Positions 56,426-64,000 of a stretch of DNA of 64,000 nt are shown one piece after another (within the stretch, counting starts at the first letter, position 1; each line of letters begins with the position of its first letter). The position numbers and the translations under genes are program-made. The DNA comes from Caballeronia terrestris (GTDB lineage: Bacteria > Pseudomonadota > Gammaproteobacteria > Burkholderiales > Burkholderiaceae), in contig NZ_FCOL02000007.1 in NCBI RefSeq assembly GCF_001544515.1, forward strand, positions 158,188 through 222,187, read 5' to 3'. The notes under the pieces were generated by a model, which did not search any database, was not told the DNA's origin, and was given only the letters and a program-made list of their open reading frames with translations.

Positions 56426-57991
56426 TCAGTGCCGGAAGTGGCGCGTGCCGGTGAGGATCATCGCGACATTGTGCTCGTCCGCGGCGGCGACGACTTCGTC
56501 GTCGCGCATCGAGCCGCCCGGCTGGATCACGCAGGTCGCGCCCGCGTTCACGACGACGTCGAGGCCGTCGCGAAACGGGAAGAACGCATCCGATGCCACC
56601 GCCGAGCCCGTCAGCGTGAGCCCCGCGTTCTGTGCCTTGATGCTCGCGATGCGCGCGGAATCGACGCGGCTCATTTGCCCCGCGCCGACGCCGAGCGTCA
56701 TGCCGCCGCCGCAGAACACGATTGCATTCGACTTCACGAACTTCGCCACGCGCCACGCGAACATCAGGTCGTCCATTTCCTTGGGCGTCGGATGGCGCTT
56801 CGTCACGACGCGCAGTTCATGCGGCTGCACGTTCTTCGAGTCGAGCGACTGCACGAGCAGCCCGCCGCCGACGCGTTTCAGGTCGAACGCGTTGTGCCCA
56901 TCGCCGAGTGCAATTTGCAGCAAGCGCACGTTCTGCTTCGCGGTGAACACCTGCTTCGCGGCCTCGCTGAACGACGGCGCGATCAGCACTTCGACGAACT
57001 GCTTCGCGACCGCCTGCGCCGCCGCTTCGTCGACTTCACGATTGAACGCGATGATTCCGCCGAACGCCGACGTCGGGTCGGTCTGGAAAGCCTTCGAATA
57101 AGCGTCGTGCGGATTCGCGCCGATCGCCACGCCGCACGGATTCGCGTGCTTGATGATGACGCAGGCGGGCGTATCGAAGGTTTTAACGCATTCCCACGCG
57201 GCGTCGGAGTCGGCGATGTTGTTGTACGACAGTTCCTTGCCCTGCAATTGCTTGTAGTTCGCGAGGGCGCCGGCGGGCGTGCTCAGGTCCCGGTAGAACG
57301 CCGCGCTTTGATGCGGATTCTCGCCGTAGCGCAGGTCCTGCACCTTCTCGAACGCAAGGTTGAACGTCGACGGATACGTGTTGCGGTCGGCGTGGCGCAG
57401 TTCGTCGGTAAGGCTCGTCAGGTAGTTCGTGATCGCGCCGTCGTACTGCGCGGTGTGCGCGAAGACCTTCGTCGCGAGCTTGAAATTCGTCGCATAGCCG
57501 ACCGCGTTGCCGTTCGCGCGCATTTCGTCGAGGACGGTCTTGTAATCCGCCGGGTCGACGACGACCGTCACGTCGCGATGATTCTTCGCCGCCGAGCGCA
57601 GCATCGTCGGACCGCCGATGTCGATGTTCTCGATCGCGTCTTCCAGCGAGCACTCTTCCTTCGCCACCGTCTGCACGAACGGATACAGGTTCACGACGAG
57701 CAGGTCGATCGTCGGAATGTCGTACGCCTCCAGCGCGGCCATGTGTTCCGGCAGGTCGCGGCGCGCGAGGATGCCGCCGTGCACTTTCGGATGCAGCGTC
57801 TTCACGCGGCCATCGAGCATTTCCGGGAAGCCGGTGTAATCGGCGACTTCGGTGACGGGCAGACCCGAGTCGGCGAGCAGTTTCGCCGTGCCGCCGGTCG
57901 ACAGGAGCTTGACGCCGAGGTCCGACAGCGATTTCGCAAAATCGACGATGCCGGACTTGTCGGAAACGGAAATGAGCGCTTGCTTGATCAT
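56426..57991 (-). CDS. purH: Bifunctional AICAR formyltransferase/IMP cyclohydrolase PurH
   Basis: A 521-residue enzyme doing the last two purine steps. The N-terminal MGS-like cyclohydrolase domain reads [18 protein letters not shown] and [10 protein letters not shown]; the AICAR-transformylase domain has the KHANPCG motif ([14 protein letters not shown]) and the C-terminal [21 protein letters not shown] at 57991 fits the family; a frame to 58054 adds unlike residues. It follows fis by 59 nt. Confidence 0.96.
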   Translation of the reverse strand: MIKQALISVSDKSGIVDFAKSLSDLGVKLLSTGGTAKLLADSGLPVTEVADYTGFPEMLDGRVKTLHPKVHGGILARRDLPEHMAALEAYDIPTIDLLVVNLYPFVQTVAKEECSLEDAIENIDIGGPTMLRSAAKNHRDVTVVVDPADYKTVLDEMRANGNAVGYATNFKLATKVFAHTAQYDGAITNYLTSLTDELRHADRNTYPSTFNLAFEKVQDLRYGENPHQSAAFYRDLSTPAGALANYKQLQGKELSYNNIADSDAAWECVKTFDTPACVIIKHANPCGVAIGANPHDAYSKAFQTDPTSAFGGIIAFNREVDEAAAQAVAKQFVEVLIAPSFSEAAKQVFTAKQNVRLLQIALGDGHNAFDLKRVGGGLLVQSLDSKNVQPHELRVVTKRHPTPKEMDDLMFAWRVAKFVKSNAIVFCGGGMTLGVGAGQMSRVDSARIASIKAQNAGLTLTGSAVASDAFFPFRDGLDVVVNAGATCVIQPGGSMRDDEVVAAADEHNVAMILTGTRHFRH

Positions 57992-58050
57992 GATGAAGGC
58001 TGAAACCGAAGTAGGGATGCGGAACGGGCCTTGAGCCGTGGCCCTGCGGA

Positions 58051-58284
58051 TCAAATCAGTCCGTGCTGTTGCAGCTTCTTGCGCAGCGTATTGCGGTTGA
58101 TGCCGAGATATTCAGCCGCGAGCGACTGGTTGCCGCCCGCCTGCTCGAGGACCACCTCGAGCAACGGTTTTTCGACGCACGAAATCACCATGTCGTAGAC
58201 GTCGTGCGGGTTGGAGCCGTCCAGGTCCTGAAAATAGTTGTCCAGGCTCTGGCGGACGCATTGTTCGATGTTATGTCTGCTCAT
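58051..58284 (-). CDS. fis: Fis family DNA-binding protein
   Basis: A 77-residue nucleoid-associated protein, the short betaproteobacterial Fis. The C-terminal helix-turn-helix is [20 protein letters not shown] at about 50-69, followed by LQQHGLI. The N-terminal arms are shorter than in E. coli. Its ATG overlaps the dusB stop by 4 nt, reproducing the classic dusB-fis operon. Confidence 0.93.
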   Translation of the reverse strand: MSRHNIEQCVRQSLDNYFQDLDGSNPHDVYDMVISCVEKPLLEVVLEQAGGNQSLAAEYLGINRNTLRKKLQQHGLI

Positions 58285-59369
58285 GCGGCAATTCGGTCTG
58301 TGGTGTTCTGCCCGTCGCACGATTCTTCATCCCCGGCTTCTTCCGGCCCGAGCGCTTCGTCGACGTAGACGAGACGGTCGGACAACGCTTTTTGAGCGTC
58401 GAAGAATTCGTTGACGGCGAGCAATTGTTCTCGTGTGGTATCCAGCGTGTTCATGCGATGCCTGAACGCATTGGCGCCAGAAAGGCCGCGAGTGTACCAG
58501 CCGATGTGCTTGCGCGCAGTGCGTACGCCCGTGAATTCCCCGTAGAAGGCGTAGTGGTCTTCGAGGTGCTCGTTCATCACCTGCTGGATCTCGTCGATGC
58601 GCGGCGGCAGCATGCGCTCGCCGGTCAAAAGGAAGTGCTCGATCTCGCGAAAGAGCCACGGCCGGCCCTGCGCCGCGCGGCCGATCATGATGGCGTCGGC
58701 GCCGGTGGCGGCGAGCACATCGCGCGCTTTTTCCGGCGTGGCGATGTCGCCGTTCGCGACCACGGGAATTTTCACCGACGCCTTCACCGCCGCGATGGTT
58801 TCGTATTCCGCGTCGCCTTTGTAGAGGTCGGCGCGGGTGCGGCCGTGGACGGTGAGCATCGCGATGCCCGCGTTCTCGGCGATCCGCGCGATGTTCAGCG
58901 CGTTCTTGTTCTCGCGATTCCAGCCGGTGCGGATTTTCAGCGTGACGGGCACGGCATCCGGCCCGACGCCGACTGCCTGCACCACCGCCTCGACGATCCG
59001 CGCGACGAGCGCCTCGTTCTGCAGCAGCGCGGAACCCGCCGCGACGTTGCAGACCTTTTTCGCGGGACAACCCATGTTGATGTCGATGATCTGCGCGCCA
59101 TTCGCGACGTTGTGACGCGCGGCTTCGGCCAGCATCTGCGGATCGGCGCCGGCGATCTGCACGGAGATCGGCTCGACTTCACCGGCGTGATTCGCGCGGC
59201 GCATCGTCTTCTCGCTCTTCCAGAGCTGCGCGTTCGACGCGACCATCTCCGACACCGCGTATCCGGCGCCCATGCGCTTGCACAACTGCCGGAACGGGCG
59301 GTCGGTGACGCCCGCCATCGGCGCGACGAAAAGATTGTTGCGAAGAACGTGTGAACCGATGCTGGGCAT
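58281..59369 (-). CDS. dusB: tRNA-dihydrouridine synthase DusB
   Basis: A 362-residue FMN enzyme that reduces uridine in tRNA D-loops. The FMN-binding start is NNLFVAPMAGVTDRPFR; catalytic Cys101 lies in INMGCPAKKVC; the Lys/Arg-rich KIRTGWNRENK segment follows. The ATG at 59369 (MPSIGSH) matches the family; an upstream ATG at 59390 is less likely. It leads the dusB-fis operon. Confidence 0.94.
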   Translation of the reverse strand: MPSIGSHVLRNNLFVAPMAGVTDRPFRQLCKRMGAGYAVSEMVASNAQLWKSEKTMRRANHAGEVEPISVQIAGADPQMLAEAARHNVANGAQIIDINMGCPAKKVCNVAAGSALLQNEALVARIVEAVVQAVGVGPDAVPVTLKIRTGWNRENKNALNIARIAENAGIAMLTVHGRTRADLYKGDAEYETIAAVKASVKIPVVANGDIATPEKARDVLAATGADAIMIGRAAQGRPWLFREIEHFLLTGERMLPPRIDEIQQVMNEHLEDHYAFYGEFTGVRTARKHIGWYTRGLSGANAFRHRMNTLDTTREQLLAVNEFFDAQKALSDRLVYVDEALGPEEAGDEESCDGQNTTDRIAA

Positions 59370-59632
59370 GAAGGCGGGCGGCGTCCGCATGACACGGCGG
59401 ACACAATAATGCGTTAGGAAAACAGCTATTTTAGCCCGAACGCGTTGCTGAATTTAAGTGCAATCGCGTGCAAGTCTTTAAATCTTCTATGAAAGTCGGG
59501 GAGGGAGCGGAGGATAAGTCGGGCTGGCTGGCATGGGCGGTGCACACCGGCGACGGCTTCGAGCGTCGTTGATCGCGCCTGCCGGTGCCTGCGGAGGCAT
59601 TTCAGCAGTTGGCCTCCGCTCAGTATTGTTGG

Positions 59633-60799
59633 TCAGCGCCGCTGCCCGAACATCATCTGCCGGGCGAGCGCCGTCTTCACTGGCGGCAGGAATTCCAGCG
59701 CCGTCAGCGCCAGCCCGCGCAGCGCGGCGAGCGGCGGGAAATCGACGGTGAAGACGCGCGCGAGCGTATCAGTGGCGCCGATCGTCAGGCGCCGGTCGAG
59801 CGCGCGGCGCTGAGCAAAGTGCGCGAGCGCGAGCGGCGTCGCGCCGTCGATGGAGAGTGTGTCGCAGAGTGCGTGGGCGTCGCGCAGGCCGAGGTTCAGG
59901 CCCTGGCCCGCGACCGGATGCAGCGTCTGCGCCGCGTTGCCGATGGCGACCGTGCGCCGGTCGACGAGCGCGTGCAGCGCGTTCAGCCCGAGCGGAAACG
60001 TGGCGCGGCCCTTGATCTGCGTGAAGCGGCCCATGCGCTCGCCGAACGCGGCGCCGAGTTCGGCGAGGAACGCGTCGTCGGGAAGCTCAGCGCGGCGCGC
60101 GGCTTCGTCCGGCGTGCAGCACCAGACGAGCGAATAATCGGCGTGACGCGCGCCGCCGCACGGCAGCAGCGCGATCGGGCCGTCGCGCGTGAAGCGCTCC
60201 CACGCGACGTTCGCCTGCGGCGCCGCAACGCTCACCGTCCCGACGATCGCCGTCTGCCCGTAATCGCGTGCGTGTTCGCGCGAATCCTCGTACAGGCCGC
60301 CTTCCGCATTCACCAGCACGCGCGCGCGGATCGTGCGCTCGCCGCTCGCGGACTGCACCGGCAGCGTGACGCCGTCGTGGTCCTGCATCGGCGGGAGGGC
60401 GTGCGTTTCGGTGAGCCAGTGAACGCCGCTCTCGCGCACGGCCTTCGCCAGCGCGCTCACGAGCGACCCGTAACGCGCGACGTAGCCGAGCGCGGGCAGT
60501 TCGTGCTCGTCGTGCTCGATCAGCGTGCGCCCGAAATGTCCGCGCTGCGAGACGTGGATGCGACGGATCGGCGTGGCGTCTGCGGGAAAGCCGAGCGGCT
60601 CCAGCATCACGCGGCTGCCGTGCGAGAGCGCAAGCGAACGCGGATCGGCCGATGCCGCCTCGGGCGTGCGCGCGTCGATCAAGGCGACTGCGAGCCGCGA
60701 AGTCGCGCTGCGCCGCGCGAGCCAGCCGGCGAGCGCGAGCCCGACCGGCCCCGCGCCGACGATCGCGATATCGAAGTCGAAGGGAATGGCTTCGGTCAT
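59633..60799 (-). CDS. ubiH: UbiH/UbiF/VisC/COQ6-type FAD hydroxylase
   Basis: A 388-residue flavoprotein monooxygenase. The FAD Rossmann motif is IAIVGAGPVGLALAGWLAR at 11-29, with the later GNAAQTLHPVAGQGLNLGL motif that closes the FAD site. It hydroxylates the ubiquinone ring. It starts 7 nt after pepP ends, the same pepP-ubiH pairing as in E. coli, which favours UbiH over UbiF or UbiI, but paralogues cannot be excluded. A GCGGAGGC/GCCTCCGC hairpin at 59591-59619 lies past the stop, without a T run. Confidence 0.82.
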   Translation of the reverse strand: MTEAIPFDFDIAIVGAGPVGLALAGWLARRSATSRLAVALIDARTPEAASADPRSLALSHGSRVMLEPLGFPADATPIRRIHVSQRGHFGRTLIEHDEHELPALGYVARYGSLVSALAKAVRESGVHWLTETHALPPMQDHDGVTLPVQSASGERTIRARVLVNAEGGLYEDSREHARDYGQTAIVGTVSVAAPQANVAWERFTRDGPIALLPCGGARHADYSLVWCCTPDEAARRAELPDDAFLAELGAAFGERMGRFTQIKGRATFPLGLNALHALVDRRTVAIGNAAQTLHPVAGQGLNLGLRDAHALCDTLSIDGATPLALAHFAQRRALDRRLTIGATDTLARVFTVDFPPLAALRGLALTALEFLPPVKTALARQMMFGQRR

Positions 60800-60806
60800 G
60801 GTGGAT

Positions 60807-62186
60807 TTACCTCGACGCGCGCATCAACGCTTCGATTTCGCTGGCATCGACGGGCACTTCGCGCGTGATCAGCTCGCAGCCGGTGGCCGTGACGATGGCG
60901 TCGTCCTCGATGCGGATGCCGGTGTTCCAGAAGCGCTCGGGGACGTCGTCGGCGGGGCGCACGTAGAGGCCCGGCTCGATCGTCAGCGCCATGCCCGGCT
61001 TGAGCGTGCGCCACGGACGCGCGCCCTGGTCGTCGAGCGGGCCTTCGTGGTCGCGGTAATCGCCCGCGTCGTGCACGTCCATGCCGATCCAGTGGCCCGT
61101 CCGATGCATGTAGAAACGCGAATAGGCGCGCTGGGCGATCACGTCGTCGGCGGTGGCGAATTTGTTCTTATCGACGATGCCGGTGTCCAGCAGCCCTTGC
61201 GACAGCACGCGCAACGCTGCCTGATGCGGTGCGTCGAAGCTGACGCCGGCGCGGGTCGCATCGACGGCCGCCGATTGTGCGGCCAGCACGATGTCGTACA
61301 ACTCACGCTGCGCGGGCGTGAAGCGGCCGCTCGCGGGGAAGGTGCGGGTGATGTCGGAGGCGTAGCCGTCGAGCTCGCACGCGGCGTCGATCAGGATCAG
61401 GTCGTGTTCCTGGATGATCGCGTTGCCCGCGGGGTAGTGCAGCACGCAGGCGTTCGCGCCCGTCGCGACGATCGAGCCGTAGGCCGGCGCCTGCGCGCCG
61501 TGGCGGCGGAAGGTGTATAGCAGTTCGGCTTCGAGCTCGTATTCATGCAGGCCGGGACGGCACGCCTGCATCGCGCGGCGATGCGCAACGGCCGAAATCG
61601 ATCCGGCGCGGCGCATGATCGCGATCTCGTGGGCGTCCTTGACCAAACGCATTTCGTCGAGGAGCGGCAGCAGGTTCTGCGCTTTCGACGGCGCTTCGAT
61701 ACCGCTGCGGCTTTGCGCGCGCACAGCGGACAGCCAGCCGCGCACCTTCGCGTCGAGTTCCGCCGACGTGCCGAGCGCATAGTGCAGCGCAGGCGAATCC
61801 GCGATGAAGCGCGGCATGTGTTCATCGATCGAATCGATGGCGAAGGCGGCGTCGAAACTGAACGCGTCGCGCGCGCCTTCCGGGCCGAAGCGGAAGCCTT
61901 CCCACGTCTCGCGCTCGGCGTTTTTCTCGCGGCAGAAGAGGATCGACGACGGTTCGCCTTCCTCGGCGCTCGCGTCGAGCACGAGCGTCGCTTCGGGTTC
62001 GGCGAAGCCCGTCAGGTAATAGAAGTAGCTGTCGTGGCGATACGGATAATCGGTGTCGCGGTTGCGCATGACTTCCGGCGCGGTCGGCACGATGGCGACG
62101 CCGCCGCCCGCAAGTTTGAGCGCCGCGAGCACGCGTTCGCGGCGGGCGCGGTAGACGTCGATGGCGGATTCGGTCTGTGAGTTCAT
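60807..62186 (-). CDS. pepP: Xaa-Pro aminopeptidase (aminopeptidase P)
   Basis: A 459-residue metallopeptidase of the M24 family that removes N-terminal residues before proline. The two-metal ligands are seen as the Asp pair in DAACELDGYASDITRTFP, His in HRTGHWIGMDVHD, and Glu in TIEPGLYV and RIEDDAI. ATG at 62186 chosen; an upstream frame adds 16 unlike residues. First of the pepP-ubiH pair. Confidence 0.95.
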   Translation of the reverse strand: MNSQTESAIDVYRARRERVLAALKLAGGGVAIVPTAPEVMRNRDTDYPYRHDSYFYYLTGFAEPEATLVLDASAEEGEPSSILFCREKNAERETWEGFRFGPEGARDAFSFDAAFAIDSIDEHMPRFIADSPALHYALGTSAELDAKVRGWLSAVRAQSRSGIEAPSKAQNLLPLLDEMRLVKDAHEIAIMRRAGSISAVAHRRAMQACRPGLHEYELEAELLYTFRRHGAQAPAYGSIVATGANACVLHYPAGNAIIQEHDLILIDAACELDGYASDITRTFPASGRFTPAQRELYDIVLAAQSAAVDATRAGVSFDAPHQAALRVLSQGLLDTGIVDKNKFATADDVIAQRAYSRFYMHRTGHWIGMDVHDAGDYRDHEGPLDDQGARPWRTLKPGMALTIEPGLYVRPADDVPERFWNTGIRIEDDAIVTATGCELITREVPVDASEIEALMRASR

Positions 62187-62230
62187 CCACAGATTGTAGC
62201 GCCCGCGTATGAGTGGCGGGCGCCGCCGCG

Positions 62231-63544
62231 TCACTCTTCGCGAGGCGCGTCCTGGCTCGCCGGACGATTACGCACGCTGCCCGCGATCAGGTCGAAGCGG
62301 AACAGACGGCATTCGAGCGCGCCGTTGAAAAGCGGCGTTTTCGTCGATTCGCGCAAGCGCATGAGGCCCGGCAGCTTGCGGTCGGACGTGAGCACGTAGG
62401 CGCGCCAGCCGGGAAAGCGCTGCTTGAGCGCATTGCCGAACGAGATGAAGAACTCGGTATCGGCGGGATCGGGCTGCGCGCGGGTGAAGGCTTCGTCGTC
62501 CTCGTCGCGATCTCGGCGGCCGCGTCCCGTGTCGCGGATTTCGCCGCGCGGGCCGCGTCCGCGCACTTCGATCCGCTCGCCATACGGCGGGTTGGCCACG
62601 AGGATGCCGGGCGCATCGCTGGGCGGCGTCATGTTGCGAGCGTCGACCTGTTTCAGCGACAAATCCGGCAGGCCCGCGCGGTCGAGATTGGCGCGCGCCT
62701 TGTCGAGCATGTCACCGGAGATGTCGCTGCCGAAGATCTGCAGATCGGCGCGCGACGTGCGCGCGGCGCGCTTCGCATCGACGGCGGCGACTTTCAGCTT
62801 CTGCCACGCGTTGACGTCGTATTGCTTCAGCTTCTCGAAGCCGAACCGGCGCTCGACACCCGGCGCGATGTTCAGCGCCACTTGCGCGGCTTCGGCGAGG
62901 AACGTGCCGCTGCCGCACATCGGATCGTAGAGCGGCGTGCCGGGCGTCCAGCCGGTCAGGCGCAGGATGCCTGCCGCGAGATTTTCACGCAGGGGCGCCG
63001 CGCCCTTGTCGAGCCGCCAGCCGCGCTTGAAGAGCGGATCGCCGGAGGTGTCCAGATAGAGCGTGCATTCGTTGATCGTGAGGAACGCGAAGACGCGCAC
63101 GTCGGGCTGCTGCGTATCGATGCTCGGACGCGAGCCGCTCAGTTCGCGCAGACGGTCGCAGACAGCGTCCTTCACGCGCAGCGTCGCGAATTCGAGGCTG
63201 CGCAGCGGCGATTTGATCGCGGTGATGTCGACGCGCATCGTCTGGTTCGGCGTGAACCACTGCTCCCATTGCTGCTGGTAGGCGAGTTCGTAGATGTCGT
63301 TTTCGCTGCGATACGGGCCGTGGGCGAACTTCAGGAGCACGCGGCTCGCGATGCGCGAATGCAGGTTCGCCGCCATGCCGGCCGCCCAGCCGCCTTTGAA
63401 ATGCACGCCGCCGGGGACTTGCGCGCCGGCTTTGAAGGATGCGCCGCCGAGATGGCGCTGCCCGATTTCGGCAAGCTCGGCCGCGAGTGGCACTTCGAGG
63501 CCGCGCGGGCAGGGGACAAACCAGTCGAACAGGGCAGGGGGCAT
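62231..63544 (-). CDS. rlmL: THUMP-domain class I RNA methyltransferase (RlmL-like)
   Basis: A 437-residue rRNA guanine-N2 methyltransferase candidate. The THUMP domain occupies about 45-165. SAM motif I is PMCGSGTFLAEAA and the catalytic NPPY is at 318-321 (ANPPYGER). Unlike E. coli RlmL (702 residues, fused to RlmK) this protein lacks the second methyltransferase. Residues about 327-362 are an Arg/Glu/Asp-rich insert after NPPYGER, encoded at 62459-62566. Confidence 0.87.
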   Translation of the reverse strand: MPPALFDWFVPCPRGLEVPLAAELAEIGQRHLGGASFKAGAQVPGGVHFKGGWAAGMAANLHSRIASRVLLKFAHGPYRSENDIYELAYQQQWEQWFTPNQTMRVDITAIKSPLRSLEFATLRVKDAVCDRLRELSGSRPSIDTQQPDVRVFAFLTINECTLYLDTSGDPLFKRGWRLDKGAAPLRENLAAGILRLTGWTPGTPLYDPMCGSGTFLAEAAQVALNIAPGVERRFGFEKLKQYDVNAWQKLKVAAVDAKRAARTSRADLQIFGSDISGDMLDKARANLDRAGLPDLSLKQVDARNMTPPSDAPGILVANPPYGERIEVRGRGPRGEIRDTGRGRRDRDEDDEAFTRAQPDPADTEFFISFGNALKQRFPGWRAYVLTSDRKLPGLMRLRESTKTPLFNGALECRLFRFDLIAGSVRNRPASQDAPREE

Positions 63545-63624
63545 GGCGGGAGGTGCGTCGTTGATGTCTTGGGAGGTGACATTGTACGCGGGGGCGATTA
63601 TCGAGGTCGTGGCCGGATGCAGAA

Positions 63625-63664
63625 ACGCCGAGGCCCCGCAGACTCAATTGCGGGGCCTCGGCGT
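63625..63664 (-). terminator. Terminator-like hairpin after pntB
   Basis: A perfect 16-bp stem (63625-63640 with 63649-63664) around an 8-nt loop sits just past the pntB stop. Read leftward it is followed by only a short T run (TTTCTG). Confidence 0.7.
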
Positions 63665-63688
63665 CAGTACGATGGCGCGAGAAGACGG

Positions 63689-64000
63689 TTAATCCACCGC
63701 CTTCATCATATCCTCCACCACCTTCTTCGCATCCCCGAAAACCATCATCGTCTTGTCCATATAGAACAATTCATTGTCGAGCCCGGCATACCCCGCCGCC
63801 ATTGACCGCTTGTTCACGATGATCGTCCGCGCCTTATACGCTTCGAGAATCGGCATTCCCGCGATCGGCGATGTCGGATCGGTTTTCGCCGCCGGGTTCA
63901 CCACGTCGTTGGCGCCGAGCACCAGCACCACGTCGGTCTGGCCGAACTCGCTGTTGATGTCCTCCATCTCGTGGACCAGCTCATACGGCACTTCCGCTTC
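63689..64000 (-). CDS. pntB: NAD(P) transhydrogenase subunit beta, C-terminal part (5' end outside window)
   Basis: The reading frame enters at the right edge and stops at 63689. The visible 103 residues match domain III of PntB, which binds NADP(H): EAEVPYELVHEMEDINSEF, then VVLVLGANDVVNPAAKTDP, PIAGMPILEAYKARTIIVN and the GYAGLDNELFY loop. The enzyme couples proton flow to hydride transfer from NADH to NADP+. The membrane part is outside the window. Confidence 0.93.
   Translation of the reverse strand, partial: EAEVPYELVHEMEDINSEFGQTDVVLVLGANDVVNPAAKTDPTSPIAGMPILEAYKARTIIVNKRSMAAGYAGLDNELFYMDKTMMVFGDAKKVVEDMMKAVD

Overview
The window is high-GC, densely packed core chromosome of a betaproteobacterium. 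Gene content and order (rplM-rpsI-erpA, the split tyrS/dtd and dusB-fis-purH-ruvCA blocks, ubiE/ubiJ/ubiB, pepP beside a ubiH-type gene, pntB) fit the Burkholderiaceae, most likely Paraburkholderia, Caballeronia or Burkholderia chromosome 1. This placement rests on protein recognition and synteny from memory, not on a search. There is no rRNA, complete tRNA, insertion sequence, prophage or CRISPR array.

Layout. 1-3450: tail of a RidA-family gene, then a leftward operon ilvA, 5'-nucleotidase, queF. 3972-11593: a very large FAD/Fe-S/CCG oxidoreductase (DUF3683), HIT, DUF971, ubiE, Tim44-like and ubiJ-like genes. 11605-18871: ubiB, TPMT-like methyltransferase, FmdB zinc ribbon, DUF502, aspS, nudB, clsB. 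19089-26152: a TetR regulator and a fatty-acid beta-oxidation cluster (acyl-CoA dehydrogenase, FadN-type bifunctional enzyme, thiolase, enoyl-CoA hydratase/isomerase). 26156-36138: fdhD and a divergent NarM-like gene, a membrane PAS/LOV-like/GGDEF/EAL protein, an acyl-CoA thioesterase, an ATM1-type ABC exporter, a NarK-type transporter and a LysR regulator. 36248-40907: gdhA followed by the gltIJKL glutamate/aspartate transporter. 40987-45359: YegP-like protein, class II glutamine amidotransferase, pyrC, DUF3025, RNase P RNA (rnpB), OsmC. 45644-51273: a candidate small RNA, rplM-rpsI, erpA, anmK, tyrS, dtd, a histidine phosphatase. 51275-59369: ruvB, then a four-gene accessory cassette (XRE-cupin regulator, class II aldolase, DapA-like lyase, CPVC thioredoxin-like protein), then ruvA, ruvC, purH, fis, dusB. 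59633-64000: ubiH-type hydroxylase, pepP, rlmL-like methyltransferase and the 3' end of pntB.

How the genes work together. Ubiquinone synthesis is served by ubiE, ubiJ, ubiB and the ubiH-like gene. The TetR-led cluster can run a complete beta-oxidation spiral. gdhA and gltIJKL together import and deaminate glutamate. NarM-like, fdhD and narK are scattered nitrate/molybdoenzyme genes without their reductases in view.

The most interesting signal is in the only large gap without protein genes, between osmC and rplM. A well-spaced sigma-70 promoter leads into about 90 nt that fold into three hairpins. The middle hairpin displays the seven-base loop UCCUCCU, an anti-Shine-Dalgarno sequence, and the last is a rho-independent terminator. 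Other points of interest are a LOV-like PAS domain in the c-di-GMP enzyme, a palindromic operator over the promoter of the ruv-splitting cassette, and hairpins between gltI and gltJ and inside the fatty-acid operon.
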